Shown here: positions 42,812-51,900 of the stretch, in pieces
Layout: each line of letters begins with the position of its first letter
How positions within the stretch are numbered: the first letter of the stretch is position 1
Origin: Paenibacillus plantarum
GTDB taxonomy: Bacteria; Bacillota; Bacilli; Paenibacillales; NBRC-103111
NCBI RefSeq assembly: GCF_013141695.1
Contig: NZ_WHNY01000064.1
Location: 62,001 to 126,000, forward strand
Direction of reading: 5' to 3'
Length of the DNA stretch: 64,000 nt
Program-made: the position numbers and the translations under genes
The notes under the pieces: generated by a model
The model's input: only the letters and a program-made list of their open reading frames with translations
Database searches by the model: none
Told to the model about the DNA's origin: nothing

Positions 42812-43682
42812 TAATAACGCCTCCTTTTATCACGGATTTATTAGGCTCAAAGCTATCCAAGGTCTTACTTTTCTCTTGTTCTTGCGCTCTGCTTACTTCA
42901 TCTTTGAGTAAATCCCATACTTCATGCCGCAGCTTGACGAATTCAGGGTTGGATCTCAAATCCTCTTCACTTCTCCTCGATTCAAAAGGGATATCAAGCA
43001 CCGTTTTGATTCGCCCAGGACGCGAAGTCATGACAGCCACTCGTTGCCCCAAATAAACCGCTTCTTCGATACCATGCGTGATAAAAATAATCGTTTTCTT
43101 CGTGGCTTCCCAAATGCGTAATAGCTCGCTTTGCAGTGTTTCTCGTGTTTGTGCATCGAGCGCTGCGAAAGGCTCATCCATCAGCAGCACTTCAGGGTCA
43201 TAAGCTAAGCTTCTTGCGATCGCAACGCGCTGTTTCATGCCACCGGAAATTTCGTGGGGGTATCTATTTTCGAAGCCAGATAGTCCTACTAATTGGATAA
43301 ACTCTAAGGCAATTTTGCGTCGTTCCTTACGAGGCACGCCTTTTGCCTCCAAACCGAATTCCACATTGGCAAGCGTTGTTTTCCAAGGGAATAAGGCATA
43401 CTGCTGGAACACGATCCCCCGATCTAGATTAGGCCCAGTGATGGGCTTCCCATCTAGTAGAATTTGTCCGCTGCTAGGCTTCGTTAACCCTGCGAGGAGA
43501 TCCAATAGTGTGGATTTACCGCAGCCGCTGGGCCCAACAATGACCATGAATTCTCCCTGTTTGACGTCCAAATTAATATCCTGTAAGGCGGAGATGGGCT
43601 GTGAATCTTCTTTCAGGTGCCCCAAGTTCCGCTGTATGCGGAACGATTTCTGCACATGTTGAATGCTAATTTTAGCTGTCAT
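42804..43682 (-). CDS. Sulfonate/nitrate/taurine-type ABC ATPase
   Basis: A 292-residue ATPase of the SsuB/TauB group. Walker A (GPSGCGKST), the Q-loop (FQQYALFPWKT), the signature (ISGGMKQRVAIARSLA), Walker B (EVLLMDEPFAALD) and the switch His (FITHGIEEAV) are all intact. It overlaps the permease gene. Unlike the four sugar importers in this window, this system has its own ATPase. Confidence 0.95.
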   Translation of the reverse strand: MTAKISIQHVQKSFRIQRNLGHLKEDSQPISALQDINLDVKQGEFMVIVGPSGCGKSTLLDLLAGLTKPSSGQILLDGKPITGPNLDRGIVFQQYALFPWKTTLANVEFGLEAKGVPRKERRKIALEFIQLVGLSGFENRYPHEISGGMKQRVAIARSLAYDPEVLLMDEPFAALDAQTRETLQSELLRIWEATKKTIIFITHGIEEAVYLGQRVAVMTSRPGRIKTVLDIPFESRRSEEDLRSNPEFVKLRHEVWDLLKDEVSRAQEQEKSKTLDSFEPNKSVIKGGVING

Positions 43683-43732
43683 TGACTTGCCTCCTTCACG
43701 TTAATTCCAAAGCTTAGCCGTGGATGATGAAC

Positions 43733-44773
43733 TTAACTTTTCTCATTGACAAAAGGGTTGAATTCATTCGTATATAAGCCTTTGACCTTCAACTGTCCCT
43801 CTTTGATGACACCTTCGTTGACAAGCCAATGGATCCAGGTGTCGAATTCTTTGTCAGAAATGAGCCCTCCTTTACCTGCAATACCTGTACTTTTCCAAAA
43901 TTTAACGGTAGTGGCGTCTTCTTTGCGATCGCGTGCGTTGATGATTTTCTCGTAACGAGCCACGACTTCGGCCTGAGGTGTTGTCCGAGCCCATTCAATG
44001 GCTTTGGCTGTAGCTTCAACAAATTTATGAGAAGCATTGGGATTGTTTTTGATGAATTTGTCCGTCAATACATAGCTTCCAGCACTAAAAGTGCCAAACA
44101 AATCCTTATCTTTGAATAATGGATGTATGCCACCGCGTTCCAAAGCTTTATCACGAAGGGTGCCACCAAGTGAAGCTACATCAATTTGTGAAGCTCGCAG
44201 TGTTTGTTCTGAGGTTACCGGTGGGACGACAACCAAGGTGACTTGCTTAATTTCATCTGCCGTAAGACCGGCTCGGTGCAAATACTCCTTAATGACGAAT
44301 TCATGATGAGCGCCTAAGGTATTCACCGCAATTTTTTTGCCGATAAGATCTCGTGCTGTTGTAATAGGGCTGCCATCCAATACGTAATATCCCGTCCACG
44401 TAGCATCATCGACACCATAGTAAGAAATAACGGGCTTAATCGGTGCCTTCGCAGCGATCAGCTTCACGATCGCGCCATTGAAGGCTCCGCCAAAATCCGT
44501 ATCACCGGTTACAACCGCTTGGATATCTTGCGGGCCACTGATGGTATTGCCAATAAACTTAAGCTTCAAGGGTGCGAGGTAGCCTAAATCTTCAGCTAAT
44601 TCGGGATACGTAACGGAACCGACGCTGCCTTGATAGCGAAGCTCAGAAACTTCTGGCGTCTGGCCTTTCGCTGAAACGGTTTGATCTTTGTTACTACATG
44701 CGGATACGACGAAGGATGAGGCAAGGACGAAAGATAAGGCGGTCACATAACTTCTTTTCAATGGTATGGTCAT
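43733..44773 (-). CDS. Sulfonate/nitrate/taurine-type solute-binding lipoprotein
   Basis: A 346-residue SsuA/NMT1-like receptor, secreted and lipid-anchored at Cys26 (VVSAC). Conserved features include QAVVTGDTDFGGAFNGA and ASQIDVASLGG. It is the first gene of the minus-strand operon, with GGGGG ahead of the ATG. It is divergent from a regulator whose C-terminal half is a related solute-binding domain, which suggests that receptor and regulator recognise the same ligand. Confidence 0.93.
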   Translation of the reverse strand: MTIPLKRSYVTALSFVLASSFVVSACSNKDQTVSAKGQTPEVSELRYQGSVGSVTYPELAEDLGYLAPLKLKFIGNTISGPQDIQAVVTGDTDFGGAFNGAIVKLIAAKAPIKPVISYYGVDDATWTGYYVLDGSPITTARDLIGKKIAVNTLGAHHEFVIKEYLHRAGLTADEIKQVTLVVVPPVTSEQTLRASQIDVASLGGTLRDKALERGGIHPLFKDKDLFGTFSAGSYVLTDKFIKNNPNASHKFVEATAKAIEWARTTPQAEVVARYEKIINARDRKEDATTVKFWKSTGIAGKGGLISDKEFDTWIHWLVNEGVIKEGQLKVKGLYTNEFNPFVNEKS

Positions 44774-44952
44774 AATCCAATTCCCCCTTACGATATTTTT
44801 CTGGATTTTAAACTTATAATTCCTATAGACTTACTGTGTATTACTTTCTATAATGAAATATACGATTACACCCATTTTCTGTCAATAAATTGGCGACACA
44901 TGAACAGGAATGACGATGAATGACCATTATGAACCCAATCGAGGTGGCTTTG

Positions 44953-46170
44953 ATGTCCATGCAGCGATTCAATCTCATACCCTTGCAGGAAGCGATTGAC
45001 TTACTGGGAGTTAGCCGTTCGACCTTTGACCGGTGGCGTAAATTAAAGCAACTCCCTTTTGTGAAAATTGGCAAAGAGATCTTAATTGATAAGAAAGAAT
45101 TAGAGCAATGGGTACGTCTCCATGCGGTTAGTCTACAGAACCCTGTCTTTACAGCAGGAGCGTCGTCTACTGTCTCCCCTCAAGAATATCCAACGTTAAC
45201 GGTTGGGTATCAGAGTGGAACAGCTCATATGTGGACATCTCTCATCATGAAAGAGCTAGGTTGGTTGGAAGAAGAGCTTGCCGCAGCCAATCCAAGTCGT
45301 GTCGTTCAGGTGAAATGGTTCGATGGTGCGAACGGAGCGGTGCTTCTGCAGGGGATGATAGGCGGCAGCATTCAGATTGCGTCGTTGGGAGACTATCCGA
45401 TTGTCCTAGGTGCTTCGCTGCGTCAGACGTTCCCCGCTTTTAACCCTGTTCTTATCGCTTTTGATGGCAAAACCTCCGGTGGACAAGGGATATCGCTCAT
45501 TTTGCGCAAAGGACTGGAGCCCAGTGATATTTCGGAGATTTGCGGTTGGTCACTCACGTCGGCCGCACAATCGAGTGCGGGAAGGCGGTTATCCAAGTTG
45601 CTCCAATCACTGGGAGGTAACCAAGATCAAGTCATTCACAAAGAGATGGATGAGAGTATGGCGGGGATTGTAAAAAGAAAGATCGCAGGATGTGCGATGT
45701 GGGAGCCCTATATTTCATTGGTGAACTATCACGGAGTCGGCAGCGTGCTTTTTCAAGAAGGAATTGGAGAAGATTACCTTACCGGGGTCGTCGCAGACGA
45801 GAGATGGGTTCATCAACATGAAGGAGATGCCATCGCCTATTTGAAAGCACACCTCCGCGTACACGCCTTTGTTCGCAATGATCCCGAGGCAGCGGCAGAG
45901 CTAATTTCCCGAATTAAAGGGATTCCCGTGGAGATTGCTGTTGCCATTATGACAAAAGTCAGATGGGACGCCTCTTTTTATACCAAAGATATGAATTCGC
46001 TCACTCAGTTGTATCAAGAGAATGATGCTGATCACACTGCTACATTGTCCAGATTACAGAACATTCGTTGGAATGGTGACTATTTACAGCAAGCGATTAA
46101 GGCTTTAAAGCTACCTCATTTGAGTCGTCAGCCGTTAGAGGGAGATTGGTCAGCTGAACAACTGTACTAA
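44953..46170 (+). CDS. Fusion regulator: excisionase-type HTH plus SsuA/NMT1-like domain
   Basis: A 405-residue cytosolic protein. Residues about 1-55 are a MerR/excisionase-type winged helix (LQEAIDLLGVSRSTFDRWRK, then KIGKEILIDKKELEQWV). From about residue 80 the chain is an NMT1/SsuA-like solute-binding fold (LTVGYQSGTAHMW; IQIASLGDYPIVLGA; AGCAMWEPYISL). No signal peptide is present, so the binding half must act as an intracellular sensor. GAGGTGG at 44940-44946 selects ATG 44953 over 44920. The gene is divergent from the SsuA-like receptor gene, with about 180 bp between starts, and probably controls that operon in response to the imported compound. Confidence 0.88.
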   Translation: MSMQRFNLIPLQEAIDLLGVSRSTFDRWRKLKQLPFVKIGKEILIDKKELEQWVRLHAVSLQNPVFTAGASSTVSPQEYPTLTVGYQSGTAHMWTSLIMKELGWLEEELAAANPSRVVQVKWFDGANGAVLLQGMIGGSIQIASLGDYPIVLGASLRQTFPAFNPVLIAFDGKTSGGQGISLILRKGLEPSDISEICGWSLTSAAQSSAGRRLSKLLQSLGGNQDQVIHKEMDESMAGIVKRKIAGCAMWEPYISLVNYHGVGSVLFQEGIGEDYLTGVVADERWVHQHEGDAIAYLKAHLRVHAFVRNDPEAAAELISRIKGIPVEIAVAIMTKVRWDASFYTKDMNSLTQLYQENDADHTATLSRLQNIRWNGDYLQQAIKALKLPHLSRQPLEGDWSAEQLY

Positions 46171-46250
46171 AAGCCGGCAGTTTCACTTCCATTCCTTTTC
46201 GGTATATAGTAATAGAAATGATGTATTGAAAGGGAGCCAGGAAGAAGACC

Positions 46251-48308
46251 ATGCGCACAATAATGACTGCAACCATGACCGAAGAACAACAAGGTATCTT
46301 TCCAGCCGTCTGCCCTCTGGACTGTCCAGATCAGTGCGGTTTACTGCTTCATAAACAAGATGGGAAGATTGTTAAAATAGAAGGAGATCCCGATCACCCC
46401 GTGACACAGGGAGCTATTTGCAACAAAGTTCGCAACATGACGGCACGTATTTACGATGATAAAAGGCTGGAGTATCCCATGAAGCGCGTCGGGCCTAAAG
46501 GGGAAGAGGCCTCTTTTGAGCGGATTTCGTGGGATGAGGCATTGGACACCATCACGAGTCGCTGGAAAGAATTGATCGCCTCGGAGGGCCCAGAAGCCAT
46601 CTTGCCGTATAGTTTCTATGGCAATATGGGGCGGATTGGGACGGAAGGCATGGATCGTCGTTTCTTCCACCGGATGGGAGCCAGCCGGTTGCTGTATTCG
46701 ATTTGCGAATCTGCCGGCACGGAAGGCTATAAATATACGATGGGCGGCAGCTATGGGACCGATCCCGAGGATACGGTGCATGCGAAGCTGATCATCATGT
46801 GGGGCATCAATGCGGTCAGCACGAATATGCATCAGGTGATGCTGGCTGAGAAAGCCCGCAAAAACGGCGCACAAATCATCGTCATCGATGCGCATAAGAA
46901 CCAAACAGGCCGCTGGGCAGACTGGTTCATTCCCATTTTGCCCGGGACGGACGCGGCTCTGGCGCTAGGGATGATGCACATTCTGTTCGCTGAGGGGATG
47001 ACGGATGAGGCATTCCTGAGAGAATACACGCTAGGGTATGAGGAGCTTAGAGCACACGTGCAGCAATATGATCCTGCTAGCGTATCCGAGATAACTGGTG
47101 TACCGGTAGAGGATATTTATCGCCTTGCTCGTTTATATGGTGAGACTTCACCTTCTTTTATTCGCATAGGGAACGGGATTCAGCACCACGATAATGGCGG
47201 CATGTGCGTACGAACAATTGCTTGTTTACCCGCGTTAACAGGACAGTGGCTGCATCAAGGCGGCGGTGCGATCAAAGGGAATGGCGCTTATTTGGAGCAT
47301 AATTTGCCGGCTTTGCAGCGACCGGATTTGCGTGCAAAGGAGGCGCGTCAGATCAATATGAACCTGCTGGGCAGCGCCTTGCTCGAGTTAGATCCGCCTA
47401 TCCATGCGCTATATGTGTATAATTCCAACCCAGCGTTGGTCGCACCTCATGCGAATAAAGTGAAAGAGGGGCTGGAGCGAGAGGATTTATTCACCGTCGT
47501 ACATGATCTGTTCCTAACGGAAACAGCCAAGTATGCGGATATTGTGTTGCCAGCTACGTCCTCTTTTGAAAATACGGACTTCTATCGCTCCTATTGGCAT
47601 CACTATGTGCACCTTCAGCTACCGGTGATTGCGCCTTATGGTGAGAGCAAAGCGAATATGGATGTGTTCCGATTGTTTGCTTCGATGATGGGCTACGAGG
47701 ATGAAGCGCTGCGGGACAGCGATGAGGATATGATTCGTCAAGCTTTGCATCATCCTGGCAATCCAGCATTGGCTGACATATCGTTCGATGCTTTGTTGGA
47801 TACTGGATTCATGAAGGCGGCGACCCTGCCCTTATTTCCTGGGAAACTTCGGACGCCTAGTGGCAAAATTGAACTATACTCGGCAGTCATGGCGAGTATG
47901 GGCTTTCCAGCGCTTCCAACGTATGTGCCGCTTGCAGAGACTAGTGATTTGCCATTTATGTTCATTCCGGCGCCGAATCATAACTTCTTGAATTCAACTT
48001 TTGCGCATAATGAGAAGCATGTCCGCATGGAGAAAATACCGAAGCTGCATATGCATGAAGACGATGCATCGGCTTTAGGCTTGGCCAGCGGCGATCTTGC
48101 ACGGGTGTGGAACGAGCGCGGCGAGTGCGAGCTTGTCGTTATGGCTGGTCGCGATGTGAGGCGCGGTGTCGTTGTCAGTCAAGGGCTATGGGCAGATGCG
48201 CCAGGCAGCAAAACGCGCGTGAATGTCCTGACGCCAGATCGCGTGGCCGATATGGGCGGTGGAGCGACCTTTTTCTCGGGAAGGGTAGGCGTGGAGAAGT
48301 TGACCTGA
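46251..48308 (+). CDS. Molybdopterin oxidoreductase, formate-dehydrogenase-like
   Basis: A 685-residue member of the DMSO reductase superfamily, similar in outline to Bacillus YoaE. An N-terminal 4Fe-4S site is formed by Cys21, Cys25, Cys29 and Cys56 (CPLDCPDQC, then GAICNK). The molybdopterin-binding blocks are present (FERISWDEALD; IIMWGINAV; VYNSNPALVAPH; DIVLPATSSFE; a C-terminal dinucleotide domain from about residue 570). No Tat signal is seen, so it is cytosolic. No partner electron-transfer subunits are adjacent. It follows the fusion regulator by 80 bp on the same strand, so a link to sulfonate metabolism is possible but unproven. Confidence 0.88.
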   Translation: MRTIMTATMTEEQQGIFPAVCPLDCPDQCGLLLHKQDGKIVKIEGDPDHPVTQGAICNKVRNMTARIYDDKRLEYPMKRVGPKGEEASFERISWDEALDTITSRWKELIASEGPEAILPYSFYGNMGRIGTEGMDRRFFHRMGASRLLYSICESAGTEGYKYTMGGSYGTDPEDTVHAKLIIMWGINAVSTNMHQVMLAEKARKNGAQIIVIDAHKNQTGRWADWFIPILPGTDAALALGMMHILFAEGMTDEAFLREYTLGYEELRAHVQQYDPASVSEITGVPVEDIYRLARLYGETSPSFIRIGNGIQHHDNGGMCVRTIACLPALTGQWLHQGGGAIKGNGAYLEHNLPALQRPDLRAKEARQINMNLLGSALLELDPPIHALYVYNSNPALVAPHANKVKEGLEREDLFTVVHDLFLTETAKYADIVLPATSSFENTDFYRSYWHHYVHLQLPVIAPYGESKANMDVFRLFASMMGYEDEALRDSDEDMIRQALHHPGNPALADISFDALLDTGFMKAATLPLFPGKLRTPSGKIELYSAVMASMGFPALPTYVPLAETSDLPFMFIPAPNHNFLNSTFAHNEKHVRMEKIPKLHMHEDDASALGLASGDLARVWNERGECELVVMAGRDVRRGVVVSQGLWADAPGSKTRVNVLTPDRVADMGGGATFFSGRVGVEKLT

Positions 48309-48354
48309 GCTTGAACCTTTGGGCGCCGAGCGGCATACGGTACATCAGGAGATG

Positions 48355-48595
48355 ATGACTTATACCTATTCAGCAAAAAGCTTACGCCTTAGTCGGGAGG
48401 CCGGTTGGTATTTCCCTGATGGATGGTACCGGAGTATCCGGCATTCTGTGCAATGTACAAGGCGGCTCGATCTATGTCATTGAGTATTTATACCATACAC
48501 AATTCGCAACTAAACATTATACGTTCAATCAAGTGAGAGATATTTTGCCGTACCCGCATTGTCCGCAGCCGTATACACCACAGCCTTTGTACTAA
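48355..48595 (+). pseudogene. Small hydrophobic/tyrosine-rich protein with a 5' frameshift
   Basis: From 48359 to the TAA at 48593 an open frame encodes a compact protein (LVGRPVGISLMDGTGVSGIL, then IYVIEYLYHTQFATKHYTFN and a Pro/Tyr-rich tail). It resembles short uncharacterised proteins I associate with Bacilli, but I do not name it. No usable start codon is in frame: TGA at 48356 lies just upstream. A well-placed AGGAG and ATG (48355) are one base out of frame. Removing a single T near 48368-48370 would join the ATG to the frame, giving an MTYTY start. It is either a recent frameshift mutation, a sequencing error, or a gene using an unusual start such as ATA 48362. Confidence 0.6.
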
Positions 48596-48612
48596 GTGGT
48601 AGAGAATTGGAA

Positions 48613-48837
48613 TTGCGCACAAAAATTGTGCGCAATGGCATTCCGCGGCCGTCAGCCGCATGCTTGCGCACAAAAATGGTGCGCAAGAGCATTCCGCCGC
48701 CGGCAGTCGCACGCTAGCGCACAAAAATTGTGCGCAATGGCATTCCGCCGCCGGCAGTCGCACGCTAGTGCACAAAAATTGTGCGCAAGAGCATTCTGCC
48801 GCCGTCAGTCGCCCGCTAGCGCGATTGCTTATCGTGG
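48613..48837. repeat. 51-bp tandem array with strong palindrome (array B)
   Basis: Units begin at 48613, 48664, 48715 and 48766, exactly 51 bp apart, with a partial fifth at 48817. Each starts with a hairpin: in unit 1 the arms TTGCGCACAA and TTGTGCGCAA flank AAA perfectly. The rest of the unit is GC-rich (CATTCCGCCGCCGGCAGTCG). Unit-to-unit differences are concentrated in a few positions, including TGG/GAG after the hairpin. It starts 18 bp after the stop of the small frameshifted gene. Confidence 0.93.
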
Positions 48838-48939
48838 AATGGCCTCGATAGAGGTTTTTTAATACGAAATCCTAATTTATCCACTCCCTAACCTAAATAA
48901 ATGACAATTCAATTGCTGTGAAAGCGAGTATGATCAATT

Positions 48940-48954
48940 TTGTATACGCTTACA
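48940..48954 (+). promoter_or_regulatory. cre-like site (CcpA) upstream of the SLH beta-helix gene
   Basis: TTGTATACGCTTACA matches the CcpA consensus WTGNAANCGNWWNCA with a single mismatch (T for A at the sixth position). It lies 36 bp before the start codon, so it would repress when a preferred sugar is present. Confidence 0.55.
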
Positions 48955-48990
48955 ATTGGCGAAATATAAACGATAAGGAGTTTTGTCGGA

Positions 48991-51900
48991 ATGAAATTTC
49001 ATGTATTCAAAAGTAAGATAAGCATCATGTTGATTTGTTCAATGATATTTTCGCTTTTACTGCTTCCTGTAGCTGGGATGGCGGCTGATCCAGATCCTGA
49101 GGTGGTTGTGAATACACTCTTACCTAGTGCCGATGCAGCGATAGGTATGGACACTGGAGACGCATCGATAGCTAATCAGAACTATGATAAAAAAACAAAT
49201 TTATCTGGAACGGATGGTTTATACAGTATTTCGTCATCCAGTAGCTCTAAGAAACATGCTTATTTTATGTTTGACGTGGCATCAGTCTCGGATAATACCT
49301 ATAAATACTATTTACAGGTCTCGGGCAAAAAAGGATCTAGCGATTTGGATACAGATTTGCAAGTGTTTGGTTCTAGCTATGTAGATTGGTCGGAAACAAC
49401 GATAACTTGGAATAATGCAACTCAAACTGATCTGTCCCAAATGCAACAACTAGGAAACGTTTCTATAACGCAACCTAAAGCACAAAGTAAACCTGCACTT
49501 GCTCAATTAGATGTTACTAATTATGTTAGGCAGCATTTATCCGACGGCAAAGTAACGTTTGTTGTCGCTGATTCCATTGGCATTAACAGGTCTGTTAATA
49601 TTTATTCGAAAGAAACGTCATCTTCCAATCCGAAGACGCAGCTCGTCGTGAAACGTGTTGTACAAAGCGACACAACACCGCCGCAATGGCCTAATGGTGC
49701 TGCTTTAAAGTCCATCAATTTAGGGACAGACTTTGTCCAACTAGCTTGGCCAGTAGCAACGGATGACAGCTCTGTATCCAATTATAAAATTTATCAAGAT
49801 GACAATCTCATTAAAACGGTGACTGGCAATACCTATACTGTTCAAGGTTTATCTCCTAATACGAGTGTTACTTATCGTGTCTATGCGGGAGATCCAATCG
49901 GAAATATCTCCTCGCCATTGAGCTACAACGTCACAACTTTATCTGCACCAGTTCCTCCTTTACAAGTCGTAGAAGTTAACGCTAGCAGCAGTGATGGCAA
50001 TGTGGAGAGCAACACATTAGATAACAATTTATTCAGCCGCTGGTCAGCATCTGGTGATGGTCAGTATATTATGTTCGATCTAGGCGAGGCGAAGAGGATC
50101 GGATATGTCGGGATTTCCTTTTATAAAGGTGATCAACGTTATGCGCCAATCGATATTCAGACTTCAAACGATGCTGTAACATGGACAAATGTATTCAGTG
50201 GCAACAGCCGCTCGGATACCGCCAATATGCAGGCATTTGATATTCCAGATACGGATGCACGTTTCGTCAAAATTATTGGTCATGGTACATCCGATGGAAA
50301 AACCTTCATCAGCTTAACAGAAGTTATGATATATGCCCCATTTCTGAACGGAGATACGCCGGTTGCAATTGTGCCTGATATTACACCCGTTGCGCCTCCA
50401 GGGACACTTCCTTTCACGAAGGCTGGTTTGACGAAAACGGATGGTTCAGCTCATCCCTTGCACACGCCTAATCCTGTAACAGGTTCAACAATAAATGTCG
50501 TCAATTATGGCGCCGATCCATTGGATAATGCACATGATGACCGACTCTCGATTCAAAATGCCATTGATGCTGCGTCTCCAGGAGACGAAGTATATATACC
50601 AAATGGTGTATACAATTTAATCTCTTCACCGGATGGGTTCGTAAATATCAAGCTCAAATCAGGTGTGAACTTGCGAGGAGAAAGCCAGTCCAACACCATC
50701 TTGAAATCAAGCATTGATAACATTAAGAATAGTTCTGTGGTCAAGTCATCGAATCAACACGATATTTTAGTATCGAATTTGACAGTAACTTCAACATGGA
50801 ATCGCAACTTTTCGTTAGACCATGTAACGAATAACCCTGATGCAGGAGGGCCGGATAGCAGTATTGCTATAGCGAATTACGGAGAATCTCCATCCTATAA
50901 CGTGACCATTGATCGTGTAACTGTGGAACGATTCAGCCGTATGGCCATTCGGATTGAGAATAGCCATGATGTGGTTGTTCGCCGCAGTACCTTCCGTAAT
51001 GCAACAGATCTAGGCGGAGGCGGAGCCGGATACGGAACTTCTATTCAAGGTATGCCGAAGGTGGATCGACTTGGTTTTGACAATGATACGTATTGGAATG
51101 TCGTTGAGGATTCTACCTTTGAAGGCCCTTATTTGCGACATGGATCTCTGATTCAAAATGTTGCACACAACAACACGTTACGTAACAATCATTACATCAA
51201 CACCAAGCTAGATGCTATCGATCTTCACGGTGAGTTGGAGTACTTGAACGAAGTGTATGGCAATACGATCGAGAATATTTTGACTGGCGGCGGCGTAGGA
51301 CTTGGGAATACGGGGGGAACGGCACCTACGAATCATAGTAAATCCGGCCCTAAAAACCATATCCATGACAACATGATTCGCAATTCGCGGGAAGGTATTG
51401 TTGTTACTATGGGCACGCCAGAAACGTTGATTGAGAACAATGTGATTGAAAATACGACATCAGTAAGTAATGCGGTAGGAATAAATATTTTAAATGGACC
51501 AGGAACTCGCATTATCAATAACATCATTCGTAATAATACGGCGACCAACTACTGGGGAATCTTGCTGGAACACGATAATGGTGACAAGAATGCGAATTTT
51601 GTAGGCGCGGGCGACCCTCAAAACGTACAAATTGTAGGTAATACAGTCACCGGCAATACGTATGGGATTCAATTGCAGGCTGGGTCTAACATTGTATTGA
51701 CGAACAATTATCTCAATAATTTGGGAACGAATTATGACAAAGCAGATGAGGTAACCACGACGGAAATATGGCCTGCTCCACCGGAGAATAGTCCATCAAC
51801 TTCACCGTCAGATGGTAGCAATCCGCCAAGTAACGCTTCGGATAGCCTGAACGCCATCATCACAGAGGAGAATGGTCAACCCATAGCTACAGCAACTTTA

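Larger units (their letters stand above)
48596..48990. other. Gap with repeat array B and a cre site
   Basis: A 395-bp non-coding stretch. It holds the 51-bp palindromic array (48613 to about 48837), a cre-like site (48940-48954) and the ribosome-binding site of the SLH protein (AAGGAG before 48991). The frames that cross the array on both strands are products of the 51-bp period. Confidence 0.75.

Noticed and set aside
43733..44773. Nitrate or thiamine-precursor importer
   Set aside because: The SsuA/NMT1 family covers these too, but the linked TauD and NtaA/SnaA-type oxygenases favour an organosulfur role.
48613..48837. CRISPR array
   Set aside because: Spacer portions are near-identical between units and no cas genes are present.
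48488..48862. Open frames on both strands across repeat array B
   Set aside because: Both strands stay open for the same arithmetic reason; repeated Cys/Ala/Arg segments are palindrome artefacts and no start with a ribosome-binding site exists.
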